Shown: one piece after another, positions 1-10,508 of the stretch
Numbering within the stretch: the first letter of the stretch is position 1
How the letters are laid out: each line of letters opens with the position of its first letter
Assembly (NCBI GenBank): GCA_001776935.1
Contig: MFDN01000011.1
Location: 1-58,756, forward strand
Direction of reading: 5' to 3'
Source of the DNA: Candidatus Daviesbacteria bacterium RIFCSPLOWO2_01_FULL_39_23
GTDB lineage: Bacteria; Patescibacteriota; Microgenomatia; Daviesbacterales; UBA10151
Length of the DNA stretch: 58,756 nucleotides
Notes under the pieces: generated by a model
Databases searched by the model: none
What the model was told of the DNA's origin: nothing
What the model saw: the letters and a program-made list of their open reading frames with translations, nothing else
Translations under genes and position numbers: made by a program

Positions 1-20
1 TGAAATTTATGTTTGCCCAT
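1..20 (-). CDS. 5' end of a gene running off the left edge (starts MGKHKF...)
   Basis: Minus strand reads AAGGAGGTGATTTAAAACCG-ATG: near-perfect Shine-Dalgarno before ATG; product not identifiable. Confidence 0.5.
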
Positions 21-156
21 CGGTTTTAAATCACCTCCTTAAGTTAGTTATTCTAACTTAGAAGTGTTACCGATGTATCTCAGCCTACTCAGTAGTAAGG
101 TAACACGGATAAAAAAACATAAAACTCCCTTAATACATACTACCTGCTACTTACTG

Positions 157-2148
157 CTAACTCTTAGGCTTAGTCCAGCTGGCGAATTTGCAGACAGGCC
201 AGTTTTTGCAACCGTAAAAAGTCTTACCTCGCCGGGTCCGCCTGACCACAACTTCCCCTCCGTCATCCGGACATTTGGCATCAATCTTTTCTTCCATAGA
301 CTCGGTGTGCTTACAATCCGGAAATCCTGAGCAGGCAAAAAATTTGCCAAACTTGCCTATTCTGACAATTAAATCTTTGCCGCACTCAGGACAGGATCTG
401 CCTGCCAACTCTACCTCCATTTTGACTTTTTTAGCCACTTTTTCGGTTTCTTCCAGTTTTTTCTCAAAAGGCTCATAAAAAGTTCTTATTGTCGGCTTCC
501 ATTCCCTTTGCCCCTGCGCTATCTCATCCAACTCCTGCTCCATTTGAGCGGTGAAAGAATAGTCAAAAACATCAGGAAAATACTCCAGTAAAAACTCACA
601 TACCGTAAACCCTAAAGACGTCGGGATAAATTTACGCTCCAGCTTTTCTACATAAAACCTTTCGACAATAGTAGAAAGTATAGGAGCATAGGTGGAAGGC
701 CTGCCAATTTCAAGCTCTTCCAGTTTCTTAATCAAGGAAGCCTCATTATAACGGGGAGGAGGCTCAGTAAAATGCTGAGTAGGCAGAATCTGAATTAGAT
801 TTAGCGGCTCGTTTTCTGATAATACCGGCAATGCCTGGTTCTTCTTATCTTTGTCTGTTGACTCCTCTTCATCCTGATACTTAATACCTGATACTTGATA
901 CAGCCTTAGCCAACCGTCGAACTTTATAATACTTCCTGTTGCCCGCAGTAAATAACCAGTCGATGCTTCCACATCTATAGTTGTCTGATCCATAACAGCC
1001 TCATTCATCTGACAGGCTACAAACCTCTTCCAAATTAGTTCATATAATCTACTGTGGTCTTTGTTCATGCCGGAGACTTCCTTTATGGCTGATGGCTGAC
1101 GACTAACATCTGTCACCCTTATTGCCTCATGCGCTTCCTGGGCATTTTTAGATTTGGATTTATAAAATTTCGCAGAAGAGGGCAGATAAGATTTACCAAA
1201 AACACTTCCAATATATTTCCTTACTGCCTCCACAGCCTGTGCAGATAAATTCACAGAATCTGTTCTCATATAGGTGATAAGTCCGTGTTCATATAAGGCT
1301 TGGGCAAGCATCATGGTTTTTTTCGCAGACATACCCAGTCTGTTTGCGGCTGTCTGTTGCAGCGTTGAGGTGGTAAAGGGCGGATAAGGATGACGTCTGA
1401 CTTCTTTTTTGGTGATTTTTGAAATTTTATATTCCGAGTTTTCCAAGTTTTTAACATGCCCGTCTGATTCTTCTTTATTTTTGATAACCAGCTTTTCACC
1501 ATTTTTTTCTATTAAGGTTGCCAAAAATTTTGCCTCTTTGCGGTTTTTTGATTCTAATTCCGCTTCTATAAGCCAATACTCCTGAGGCTTGAAAGCAAGA
1601 ACCTCTTTTTCTCTTTCCACAATTAACCTCAAAGCAACAGACTGCACCCTGCCGGCAGACAAGCCTCTTCTGACTTTTTGCCAAAGCAGAGGAGACAATT
1701 TATAACCTACCAGCCTGTCCAGCACCCTTCTTGCCTGCTGCGCATCCACCAGCTTAAAATCAATCTGGCGGGGATTATCAAATGCCTCTTTTATTGCACC
1801 TTCCGTGATTTCATGAAACACCACTCTTTTGACAGGTGATTTAATCTTGGCATCACGAAGCAACTCTGAGATATGCCATGCTATTGCTTCACCTTCACGG
1901 TCAGGATCTGTGGCAAGCCAGAGAATTTGCGCCTCTTTTGCAGCCTTTTTTAATTCATTCACCCTTTTTTTCTTGTCGCGGGGAATAATATATTTAGGTT
2001 CAAAATTATGTTCAATATCCACACCAAACTCTGATTTTGGTAAATCCCTGATATGCCCCATTGAGGCTTCAATTTGATATTTGTCTCCCAAAAATTTCTG
2101 CAGGGTACGGGCCTTGGTAGGCGATTCAACAATTACTAAATTTTGCAT
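157..2148 (-). CDS. topA: DNA topoisomerase I
   Basis: MQNLVIVESPTKARTLQKFLG, SAGRVQSVALRLIVERE, YMRTDSVNLS, C-terminal Cys4 zinc fingers. Confidence 0.97.
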   Translation of the reverse strand: MQNLVIVESPTKARTLQKFLGDKYQIEASMGHIRDLPKSEFGVDIEHNFEPKYIIPRDKKKRVNELKKAAKEAQILWLATDPDREGEAIAWHISELLRDAKIKSPVKRVVFHEITEGAIKEAFDNPRQIDFKLVDAQQARRVLDRLVGYKLSPLLWQKVRRGLSAGRVQSVALRLIVEREKEVLAFKPQEYWLIEAELESKNRKEAKFLATLIEKNGEKLVIKNKEESDGHVKNLENSEYKISKITKKEVRRHPYPPFTTSTLQQTAANRLGMSAKKTMMLAQALYEHGLITYMRTDSVNLSAQAVEAVRKYIGSVFGKSYLPSSAKFYKSKSKNAQEAHEAIRVTDVSRQPSAIKEVSGMNKDHSRLYELIWKRFVACQMNEAVMDQTTIDVEASTGYLLRATGSIIKFDGWLRLYQVSGIKYQDEEESTDKDKKNQALPVLSENEPLNLIQILPTQHFTEPPPRYNEASLIKKLEELEIGRPSTYAPILSTIVERFYVEKLERKFIPTSLGFTVCEFLLEYFPDVFDYSFTAQMEQELDEIAQGQREWKPTIRTFYEPFEKKLEETEKVAKKVKMEVELAGRSCPECGKDLIVRIGKFGKFFACSGFPDCKHTESMEEKIDAKCPDDGGEVVVRRTRRGKTFYGCKNWPVCKFASWTKPKS

Positions 2149-2227
2149 AATATCTTTTAAGTTTTTCCTCCGCTTGCAAAAAGTTACTCTTTCTACTCTC
2201 GGATAATTGTAAGGGAGTTGTCAAGTT

Positions 2228-2491
2228 TTAAAATTGAAAATCCTCATCCAGAATTTGCGGATTAATGCTATTCAGTTCTTTTTCCAAATCAGTAGAACTA
2301 TCATACCTTATCTCTTTTGGAGCATTTATGGCCGGAGTCGATTCGGGGCCTGCCACTGTTTTGTCACCACCCTGCCACAAAGTGGGGCTTATAAGGGTCT
2401 TATTACCATTATTCAAACTGTTGACGATCGTCAATAATACGAACAATGCTAGAGCAACTGCAACTGCAATAATTAATTTATTCCGTTTCAT
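2228..2491 (-). CDS. hypothetical membrane-anchored small protein
   Basis: N-terminal TM segment; overlaps upstream ORF (operon-like). Confidence 0.55.
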   Translation of the reverse strand: MKRNKLIIAVAVALALFVLLTIVNSLNNGNKTLISPTLWQGGDKTVAGPESTPAINAPKEIRYDSSTDLEKELNSINPQILDEDFQF

Positions 2492-2864
2492 TTAAAGCCT
2501 TTCTCACTTCAGATTTTGTTCTTAAGATTTTACTCTGCAAACCTAAAAGGTTTGCTTTCAGCACGCTTTTTGAAGAAAATTTTTGCGCCCGCTGAAAAGC
2601 CAACGCCTCTGCAGCAAAGGTAACCTGATAATCCGCTGATTTAATTTGAGTATCCACTCCTCCAAAAGCCACCCTGGTTTCTGTTACTCCTTTTCTTCTC
2701 CTAAGTTCTTCCATAATCGCCGCGAGCTTAACCATATCCCCCTCAAACCTGTCGCAAACTTTTTGATTTATCTGGTATAAAGAATCTGACTGAGTATTGG
2801 TTTGGGCTAAAATAGTAGCAGGCCACAGAAACATTATTATCACAAGGGGCAGCATCCACTTCAT
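2478..2864 (-). CDS. hypothetical secreted protein
   Basis: Signal peptide MKWMLPLVIIMFLWPATILAQ. Confidence 0.6.
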   Translation of the reverse strand: MKWMLPLVIIMFLWPATILAQTNTQSDSLYQINQKVCDRFEGDMVKLAAIMEELRRRKGVTETRVAFGGVDTQIKSADYQVTFAAEALAFQRAQKFSSKSVLKANLLGLQSKILRTKSEVRKALNETE

Positions 2865-2920
2865 AAGTGTTATTTAATAATACACTATCCATAGATGCCT
2901 AAATCAAGAGCCCAGGAAAA

Positions 2921-2950
2921 ACATTAATCCCGCGGTCGTATGTTTAATGT
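2921..2950 (-). promoter_or_regulatory. 30-bp near-palindrome, copy 1 of 4
   Basis: acattaatcccgcggtcgtatgtttaatgt; arms ACATTAA...TTAATGT; 57 bp upstream of the minus-strand gene starting at 2864. Confidence 0.75.
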
Positions 2951-2974
2951 TGATTAAAGCCAGAAGCTTTCATT

Positions 2975-3583
2975 CTACTCAAAAAGCTTTTGAGGATTAT
3001 TAATTCTTTCGTCAGGTTTGAATGCTAACTTGGTATGTAAATCTAAGACCCCAGCTGAAAAAATCCTCGCATAACGGATCCTACGAAACCAGCCATCTTT
3101 AATATAACCGTGGAAGTTGTAATAGGAGGCACTGATATTAGACACAGGTTCGAAATTAGTTCCCATCAAAGCTACCTGAACCGGTTCTTTCTTAAAGTAC
3201 ACAATTCCTATACCGTTTGTATCATTATCTGCAGGCTTACGCTCTCCAGCTATCTGCTTAAGTCTAGCAAAATCTAGCGGAGGACATCGTCTTGTCAAAG
3301 CCTTTCTTAAAGGGTTAACAAAAATTGTATGCAAGTAAACGATGTCCATCAATCGTTCTTCCCAGCCAAACATTGCAACAAATTGCCATTCAGGTTGCAG
3401 AAATTGATTTTGCATAACCTGTACAACTCTCTGCATTGGAGGACTGGCTTTTGAAAGGTCAATAATTTTGTAAGGGTATTTAACTCCTCCTGCTTCTAGT
3501 CTCGGTATACTGCCTTCAAGAGTCCATTTATTACCCGGAGGAAGTTTTATTTTTGTGCCATTTGCTAATTCTATTCTCATCAT
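2975..3583 (-). CDS. hypothetical protein
   Basis: 202-aa ORF, no recognised domain. Confidence 0.6.
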   Translation of the reverse strand: MMRIELANGTKIKLPPGNKWTLEGSIPRLEAGGVKYPYKIIDLSKASPPMQRVVQVMQNQFLQPEWQFVAMFGWEERLMDIVYLHTIFVNPLRKALTRRCPPLDFARLKQIAGERKPADNDTNGIGIVYFKKEPVQVALMGTNFEPVSNISASYYNFHGYIKDGWFRRIRYARIFSAGVLDLHTKLAFKPDERINNPQKLFE

Positions 3584-3689
3584 AGCAGCGTATTGTACAG
3601 TATATTGGATGTTTCCACAAACCGACCGGATTTAAGAAGACAGCAGCTCTACTCTGCTTTAAAGGGTGGCCTTTTTGGAGCTGGTTTTG

Positions 3690-3959
3690 CTAATATTCCC
3701 TGTATTTATCATGTTTCCCTATATCAATAAAAAGTGCTTTTGAATCCTCAATCCAGTAAAAGAAAATTCTGTTGCCTTGATCAACTCTGAGTGTCCAAAT
3801 TTTGGTTCCTTTGAGTTTCTCCAAATTAAGACTTGGATGTTGGGGATTTTTTACAAACAGGAATATGGTCTTAATTGTTTTATCAGCCAGCTTAGTGTTA
3901 TTTTTTAAAAACTTCTTTCTTTCAGTTAAATACTTCGGAGAATACGAAGTAGCAATCAT
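3690..3959 (-). CDS. RelE/ParE-family toxin
   Basis: 89 aa; LKGTKIWTLRVDQGNRIFFYWIEDSKALFIDIGKHDKYREY typical of the RelE/ParE fold; paired with antitoxin upstream. Confidence 0.8.
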   Translation of the reverse strand: MIATSYSPKYLTERKKFLKNNTKLADKTIKTIFLFVKNPQHPSLNLEKLKGTKIWTLRVDQGNRIFFYWIEDSKALFIDIGKHDKYREY

Positions 3960-3962
3960 GCT

Positions 3963-4232
3963 TTACAAGCTAGCTTCTTTTTTCATCTCTGCAAAATCGG
4001 CTTCAAGCTCTTCCATTGTGGAAATGGTTTTAGTTTTTCCTGCTTTGTAATCCTTTAAAGCTTGGTCTAAAACTGCCTCAATTTGCAGCTTCTCTAAAAT
4101 TTCCAATCCCACTACCGCACCAAGCGGTTTATTGTTCGCCATTACAACAATAGGCTCTTTGGATTTATTAGCCTTTTCTAAAATCTTTTTATATTCTCTT
4201 TGAATTTGTCTTGCAGAAACTGTGTTAAACAT
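3963..4232 (-). CDS. Phd/YefM-family antitoxin
   Basis: VSARQIQREYKKILEKANKSKEPIVVMANNKPLGAVVGLE. Confidence 0.8.
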   Translation of the reverse strand: MFNTVSARQIQREYKKILEKANKSKEPIVVMANNKPLGAVVGLEILEKLQIEAVLDQALKDYKAGKTKTISTMEELEADFAEMKKEASL

Positions 4233-4264
4233 ATTTTTATTATACCTCCATTAAGAAATGTATG

Positions 4265-6775
4265 TCAATATGACATAAGCTCAATTCCTGCTTTGAAGGG
4301 CACACCCTTTTGGAGGTGGTTTTGTAAAATTAAGGTAGAAAGTTTGGCTTCCAGAGTGTCCTGAAGCAATCTTCGCAAAGGGCGCGCACCCAAAACAGGA
4401 TCAAATCCCCGCTTTGCAAATTCTCTAACTAGTGCTTCATCAAATTCCACCAAATAGCCTTTTTCCTTCATCTGCTTTTGCAAAAAAGCGAGTTTTATTT
4501 TTACGATTTTTTGCAAATCTTCCGAAGACAGCGGTTTAAATAACACCACGCTGTCAAATCTGTTTACAAGTTCAGGTTTAAATACTTTCAGAAGCTCTTC
4601 GTTTACTTCCTGGCTTATTTGCCCCAAATCCTTGCCTGATGCTAAACCTTGTGCAATAGCTAAAGATCCGGCATTTGAGGTGGCAATTATAATTGTGTTT
4701 GTAAAATCCACTGTTTTTCCACCTGCATTTGTTAATCTGCCGTCTTCCAAAACCTGTAAAAACAAAGTCAATATCTTTGGATCAGCTTTTTCAAATTCAT
4801 CCAAGAGAAGCAGGGAATATGGTCTTTGCCGGACAGCTTCTGTTAACTGCCCTTCCTGTCCCGCTCCGCCTATTAAACGGTTAACTGATTCGCTGTTTTG
4901 ATATTCCGACATATCAAACCTGATAAAAGCACCCGAGGTTTGGAAATAGATCCCTGATAAAATCTTTGCAAGTTCTGTTTTGCCAACACCGGTTGGGCCC
5001 ACAAACAAAAACGATCCAATAGGCCTACCTTCATCACGAAGGCCAGTTGCGCTGCGCCTGAGGGCATCTGCAACAGCTTTTACTGCCTGTTCCTGATCAA
5101 TTAGGCGGGTGTGTATTTCCTCTTCCAGATTCAGCAATTTATTTTTATCAATATTTCCCACCTCCATAAGAGGCACCTTAACTCTTGAGGAAACAATGCT
5201 TTTGACAACATCTTTAGTAACCCATCCGTTAACCGACCCTGTTAAAGCTTCTTTAAAAACACTTATGGCGCTATCCGGTAAAACGCGGTCCTGAATAAAT
5301 TTTTGAGAAACTGTCACTGCTGTTTTTAAAGCTACAAATGTTATTTTTACTTTGTTTTTTCTTTCCGCTTCTATGGCACGGTATTCCAAAATATCCAAAG
5401 TATCTTTTTCTGTTGCAGGGGACATTTCGACTTTGCGAAACATTCTCGCAAAACTGCTGTTTTTCTCCAAAATTTTCGTGTAGTTTTCCGTTTCGGTTGT
5501 ACCTATAAATTGAAAGGTATCTGATTCAATATAGGGGTGCATCAGCGAATACAAATTCATACTCTCTCCAGCCTCACCCATACCCAACTCATGAATTTCT
5601 TCTATGGCAATTATTACATTCTGCGCAAATCCCACTTCTTCAAAAATTATTTTAATTTTTTCTGCCAGCTCGCCCTGGGTTTTAACGCCGGATAAAAGTT
5701 TTGTTAAATCCAGCAGAACTATTCTTTTTGTCGCCAACGACAAAGGCGCATCGCCTGCAACTATTTGTTTCGCAAGATGCCGCAAAGTCGCGGTCTTGCC
5801 GCAGCCTGCAGGTCCTACCAAAATTACATTCCTTCCGCCTTCCTGAGATAAAACATCCACAATTTCTTTCAAAACTCCGTTTTCCCTTACAACATCATGA
5901 AAACCTTTAGAGATTGCTTCTTTTGTCAAATCTACCCCAATTAAATCTAAATTAGGCGTAGGCACTCCCAGCCACCCTCTGTTAACACCTTTTAAGTGAC
6001 GCACGGTAAAATCATCATCCCAAAAGTAAACTCTCCGCCATGTTTTTCTTTTTTTCTCAAGATACATTAAGGCTTTCTCAAAATCAGAAAGCTCAAGTCC
6101 CAATTTAGCTAAATTTTGATCTATATTGGGCATTTGGGATAGAGCTGAAACGAAAAAATGAACAGAACGCAAGTGATCGCTGCTGCAAATTTTGCCCAGC
6201 TCAAAAGCTTTACCTGCCACAGCTTCTTTGTCTGCTATTTCAAATGACGGAAAATTATTAACCTTGATCTCCAAAGACAGTAAAAAGCTTATGACTTCTG
6301 GGTCTGCTAAAAGTTTTTTAAAATTCAAATCTTCTTCTTTTACTTCCGATATAGTCCAAATGTCGGGATCTTTGCCCGCCTGCCAAATTTTTTTATGAGG
6401 ATGAAAAATTATGTTTATGATAAATAATCCTAAACCGGATAAAAATAAAACCCTGCTTACAATTGCAGGCATATCAAAAATTGCAAGGGCCGGCAATATT
6501 AGCCAATATCCGCCGATTGCAAAAAGAACTACAGTTGTCATAAAAAAGGCAAATATACCCACAAATATCCTTGCCAGGCGGAAAATAAAACTTAAAACCC
6601 TGCCCACAACCGATGAGTCATGGAATAAAGGCGTAAAAAGCAATTTCCACATCAACCCCGCTGCCAAATCTTCTTCCAAAAAAAGCATTAAATTTTTCCA
6701 GACTTTTGCAAAAAAAACAATGCTTTCCGGATACCAAAACCTGATTAAATTAAGCGGCAATGCAATATATTTCAT
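4265..6775 (-). CDS. membrane-anchored ClpA/B-type double AAA+ ATPase
   Basis: Two Walker A motifs (VGPAGCGKTAT, VGPTGVGKTE), GARPLRRLLQ Clp C-terminal signature, N-terminal hydrophobic segments. Confidence 0.9.
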   Translation of the reverse strand: MKYIALPLNLIRFWYPESIVFFAKVWKNLMLFLEEDLAAGLMWKLLFTPLFHDSSVVGRVLSFIFRLARIFVGIFAFFMTTVVLFAIGGYWLILPALAIFDMPAIVSRVLFLSGLGLFIINIIFHPHKKIWQAGKDPDIWTISEVKEEDLNFKKLLADPEVISFLLSLEIKVNNFPSFEIADKEAVAGKAFELGKICSSDHLRSVHFFVSALSQMPNIDQNLAKLGLELSDFEKALMYLEKKRKTWRRVYFWDDDFTVRHLKGVNRGWLGVPTPNLDLIGVDLTKEAISKGFHDVVRENGVLKEIVDVLSQEGGRNVILVGPAGCGKTATLRHLAKQIVAGDAPLSLATKRIVLLDLTKLLSGVKTQGELAEKIKIIFEEVGFAQNVIIAIEEIHELGMGEAGESMNLYSLMHPYIESDTFQFIGTTETENYTKILEKNSSFARMFRKVEMSPATEKDTLDILEYRAIEAERKNKVKITFVALKTAVTVSQKFIQDRVLPDSAISVFKEALTGSVNGWVTKDVVKSIVSSRVKVPLMEVGNIDKNKLLNLEEEIHTRLIDQEQAVKAVADALRRSATGLRDEGRPIGSFLFVGPTGVGKTELAKILSGIYFQTSGAFIRFDMSEYQNSESVNRLIGGAGQEGQLTEAVRQRPYSLLLLDEFEKADPKILTLFLQVLEDGRLTNAGGKTVDFTNTIIIATSNAGSLAIAQGLASGKDLGQISQEVNEELLKVFKPELVNRFDSVVLFKPLSSEDLQKIVKIKLAFLQKQMKEKGYLVEFDEALVREFAKRGFDPVLGARPLRRLLQDTLEAKLSTLILQNHLQKGVPFKAGIELMSY

Positions 6776-7176
6776 TTTGCTTTTATTAAATCCCCTTCGA
6801 TATCCAGCTCCACAAAATGCTTTGATCTTCCTTCAACAAAAGAATTACATTGGTTTTCAGGCAAGTCATCAATAGGCTGGCGGGGATTGTGAACAAGATC
6901 CAAAACCCAACCGGGCATCAGGGCATTTGAAAGACAGGGACCATTTGAAAAATTTTCACCCAGCTCTTTTCTTTGTCGGTATAAAAGGTTTGCCTGATTT
7001 ACTGCAGTATCAATTTCAATTTTTGGAGGGGAGCTTGCCGGATCATTAAAATTAAAAACGATTGTTAAGGCAGCCGTTAAGACAATTATAATTAAAACAA
7101 TGATCAAAAGCAGTAGTTTGGGCATGATATTCCTAGCTTTTCTTGCAGTATATCCCAGCTCCGATACTGCTAACAA
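6772..7176 (-). CDS. hypothetical membrane protein
   Basis: 134 aa with TM segment; overlaps neighbours. Confidence 0.5.
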   Translation of the reverse strand: MLAVSELGYTARKARNIMPKLLLLIIVLIIIVLTAALTIVFNFNDPASSPPKIEIDTAVNQANLLYRQRKELGENFSNGPCLSNALMPGWVLDLVHNPRQPIDDLPENQCNSFVEGRSKHFVELDIEGDLIKAK

Positions 7177-8221
7177 GTCCCGAAATTTCCATCTTTAGTA
7201 AAAGGGCGGAAATTTTTGAGGAGGGAAAATTCAGCTGACGGCCTATCTCATCAATGTGTCTTTCTTCATTTTCTAACACATCCAAAACTTTCCTCTCTTC
7301 ATCTGAAAGACTTTTTTCTTCCTTGACTGCTGATTTTTGATTCTTAATTCTATTTATCCCCAGCTCCTCCAAAACCTCTTCCGGACTAAAAACAGCCACA
7401 GCCCCCTCTTTTATAAGATCAACCGGCCCTTTTGATAAAGAAGAAGTAACAGGGCCGGGAACAGCAAAGACTTCACGCCCCTGCTCCAGAGCCGCTCTTG
7501 CAGTAATAAGCGATCCTGAATCTTCAGCTGCTTCAATCACCAAAACTCCCAAAGATAAACCCGCTATAATTCTGTTTCTGGCCGGAAAATTACCGGGAAA
7601 AGGCATATAATCCGGCGGAAACTCGGAAACTACAGCCCCAAAACCTTCTGCAATCTTTGCTGCAAGACCAATATTTTCCGGAGGAAAAATATTATTTAAT
7701 CCGCCGCCCAACACTGCAATGGTTTTTCCGTTTTCAGATAAAACAGCAAGATGCGCCTGAGTATCCACACCCCGGGCCAAACCCGAAACAATAGTAAGCC
7801 CTGCAGACGATAAACCCTTTGTAAATTGTTCCGTGACAATTTTTCCGTACCCGGTTATTTTTCTGGTTCCCACCACCGCAAGAGATCTCCTGCGTGCAGG
7901 TTCCAACTCCCCTTTATAATATAAAACTACCGGGGGATCATAAATTTCTTTAAGCAGCTTGGGATAATCTTCATTAAATATTGTAGTCCAGCTTATTCCG
8001 CTTGCAGAAATTTTTGAAGCATAATTCTCCGGATCCAAATTTTTTCTGCTTTCAACCAGTCGATCAACTATGCTTTTGAAAATTCCAATATTTAAAAGTT
8101 CTTCTGCTTTTGCTTCCCACGCCAGTTTCGGATCTTTAAAATAATTCAAAAGCGCCCGAAGCCTAATAGGTCCCAGGCCATCAATAGAATGAAGCGCTAA
8201 AAGATATGCCGTGTTATTCAT
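7133..8221 (-). CDS. dprA: DNA processing protein DprA
   Basis: VVGTRKITGYGK, IVSGLARGVDTQAH, VLGGGLNNIFPPEN. Confidence 0.95.
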   Translation of the reverse strand: MNNTAYLLALHSIDGLGPIRLRALLNYFKDPKLAWEAKAEELLNIGIFKSIVDRLVESRKNLDPENYASKISASGISWTTIFNEDYPKLLKEIYDPPVVLYYKGELEPARRRSLAVVGTRKITGYGKIVTEQFTKGLSSAGLTIVSGLARGVDTQAHLAVLSENGKTIAVLGGGLNNIFPPENIGLAAKIAEGFGAVVSEFPPDYMPFPGNFPARNRIIAGLSLGVLVIEAAEDSGSLITARAALEQGREVFAVPGPVTSSLSKGPVDLIKEGAVAVFSPEEVLEELGINRIKNQKSAVKEEKSLSDEERKVLDVLENEERHIDEIGRQLNFPSSKISALLLKMEISGLVSSIGAGIYCKKS

Positions 8222-8223
8222 TT

Positions 8224-10047
8224 TTACTCTCCCATCGGTCTTCCGGAATCCGTAGCGGAGACATAAACATCCTTTATCAGATTACTTTTATCAGGCGAGA
8301 AATACCAGCGGTATACTTCTTTGGCAATCGGAGAGGCAACGGATGAACCCTCCCCTCCGCCTTCAACCAGGACCGTCAAGGCGATTTTGGGATCATCTGC
8401 CGGCGCGTAGGAAGTATACCAGGCATGCGTTCTGTCCTTTGGATCACCATATTCGGCAGTTCCGGTTTTACCTGCAGTCTCTATCGGAAAAACAAAAAAG
8501 GGCCAGGCTGTTCCTCCCTCCTTTGTGACTTGCCTTAATCCTTCTTTTACTATTTCTATTTTATCCCCAGCTATCAAATTAGAAACCAAAACCTCCGGCT
8601 TTTGGGAAAGAAGAAGCTGAGGCTTATAAATAATTCCATCAGCTGCGATATAGGAAGTGATTCCCAAAACCTGCAAAGGCGTCGTTAAAACAAATCCCTG
8701 GCCTATCGACATATGCAAAGTATCCCCCGGATACCAGGGAACATCAAAGTTTTTCTGTTTCCAATCATTATCAGGAACCAATCCCTTTGCTTCGCCCGGT
8801 ATATCAATCCCGAGCATTTGACCTAAGTGTAATTTCTTTGACCAATCAACCAGTGCGTTTTCCCCGATAATTTGTGAAATTTTATAAAAATATGTATCGT
8901 TTGAACGCTTTAAGGCTTTTTCTAAATTCACCGGACCCTCTACTTTACCGTATTGATTAAAATACCAATTACTGAATTTAAACTGACCCAAATACATTAC
9001 TCCTTCGTCTAAAAAAGTGGTATCCGGGGTGATTTTGCCGGAAGCCAAAGCTGCAAGCGAAGAAATTATTTTATAAGTAGAACCGGGAGGATAAGTCCCG
9101 GCAATAACCCTGTTAAGGATTGGTGAATCAGAACGGGAAAAAACTTCGCTGATGGACCCATCGTTCAAATTTTGGGCAAAAATATTCGGGTTAAAAGAAG
9201 GGTACGACACTAGAGCCAAAATCTTGCCTGTGGAAGGATCCTGTGCTACTGCAGCCCCGCAGCAGCTGCCGGACTTCACAAGGGCTTCTCCCATCTGTTC
9301 ATAAAGTTTTTCCTGCAAAGAGGCATCTATTGAAAGATATATATTTTGTCCGGGAATTGCGTTCTTATACCGGAGAGTTCTTATTTTATTTCCTTTTGAA
9401 TCCACTTCAATTATCTCTCCCCCGTCTATTCCCCGAAGAATCTTCTCGTATTGATCTTCTACGCCTGATTTACCAATCCTGTCTCCGGGGCGGTAGTTTT
9501 TAAACTCTCCGCTTTTGATCTGCTCCTCGGAAATTTCCCCCACATATCCCACAACGTGAGCAAATTTCTCACCCAACGGATATGTTCTGACATTATCAAT
9601 TTCAAGTTTTGCAAAATCCGGATCATTTTTAACTTCCCATTCCAGAGCCCGCTCCCTTGAGATTAAATGCATTTTCAAGCGGAAAGCAGGAGAATTAGCT
9701 GCCAGAATTTTACCGTTACGGTCAAATATAACTCCGCGGGGCGCATGAATTATTTTAACTTGGATCCGGTTGCTATCGGCAAGCTCCCGGTTTGAACTGC
9801 CATGCGCTATCTGAAGGTGAAAAAGACGCAAAAAAAGGAAAAAAAAGGATATTAAACCAACAGAGAAGAAAAAAATAATTCTCCAGGTGCTGTTTTTGGT
9901 TGAATATTCTTCTTGATGACGAAAATTCGGAAGCAAAGAATCAACCCAATCCGGGGAACCCTCTTTTTGAAAATGCCCGATCTTTGTTGTAACCTTTGCC
10001 ACCTCTTCGGAAAATGAAGGGCCCAAAAATTTTCTTTTTTTAACCAT
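8224..10047 (-). CDS. mrdA: penicillin-binding protein 2
   Basis: APRGVIFDRNG, AGTYPPGSTYKI (SxxK), SND, KTGTAEYG. Confidence 0.93.
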   Translation of the reverse strand: MVKKRKFLGPSFSEEVAKVTTKIGHFQKEGSPDWVDSLLPNFRHQEEYSTKNSTWRIIFFFSVGLISFFFLFLRLFHLQIAHGSSNRELADSNRIQVKIIHAPRGVIFDRNGKILAANSPAFRLKMHLISRERALEWEVKNDPDFAKLEIDNVRTYPLGEKFAHVVGYVGEISEEQIKSGEFKNYRPGDRIGKSGVEDQYEKILRGIDGGEIIEVDSKGNKIRTLRYKNAIPGQNIYLSIDASLQEKLYEQMGEALVKSGSCCGAAVAQDPSTGKILALVSYPSFNPNIFAQNLNDGSISEVFSRSDSPILNRVIAGTYPPGSTYKIISSLAALASGKITPDTTFLDEGVMYLGQFKFSNWYFNQYGKVEGPVNLEKALKRSNDTYFYKISQIIGENALVDWSKKLHLGQMLGIDIPGEAKGLVPDNDWKQKNFDVPWYPGDTLHMSIGQGFVLTTPLQVLGITSYIAADGIIYKPQLLLSQKPEVLVSNLIAGDKIEIVKEGLRQVTKEGGTAWPFFVFPIETAGKTGTAEYGDPKDRTHAWYTSYAPADDPKIALTVLVEGGGEGSSVASPIAKEVYRWYFSPDKSNLIKDVYVSATDSGRPMGE

Positions 10048-10063
10048 AAGTGGTGACTGGTCG

Positions 10064-10507
10064 CTAAACTCTTAACTTAATTTCTTTTCTCACAATAAAT
10101 CTCTCTTCCCAAAGCCTTAATAAAAAAAGAATCGGCAGGGCAAGAATTGAAGTAAAGATTATTTTTGGAAAATCCATTGTTTGATGATTAATAAATGAAT
10201 TTATCAATTGACTAAAAGATAAAAATAAGAAAGAAACAGGCACAACAAGAAATGGGTTGCCGGCAAGCCGGGATCCAGACAGCAATCCTGTTGTCCAAAC
10301 AACAATAAGATATACAAAGGTTTGAAAACCTAAATTAATAAGATTAAGATGAGCAGTCAACATACCAAAGGCAAAAGCAAGGTAAAGATTTGCCCGCTCG
10401 GATTTTATATATGCCCTGCAGATTAAAACAAGGAGCACCAAATCTATAGGCAAAATGGTGGTTTGCAAAAAGGATGCAATGATTAAAATAACAATAAGTG
10501 TTTTCAT
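10064..10507 (-). CDS. mreD: MreD-like rod-shape protein
   Basis: Hydrophobic 147-aa protein between mreC and PBP2. Confidence 0.65.
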   Translation of the reverse strand: MKTLIVILIIASFLQTTILPIDLVLLVLICRAYIKSERANLYLAFAFGMLTAHLNLINLGFQTFVYLIVVWTTGLLSGSRLAGNPFLVVPVSFLFLSFSQLINSFINHQTMDFPKIIFTSILALPILFLLRLWEERFIVRKEIKLRV

Positions 10508-10508
10508 T

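Noticed and set aside
6411-6875. 154-aa plus-strand ORF
   Set aside because: Antisense to the Clp-like gene N-terminus; composition artefact.
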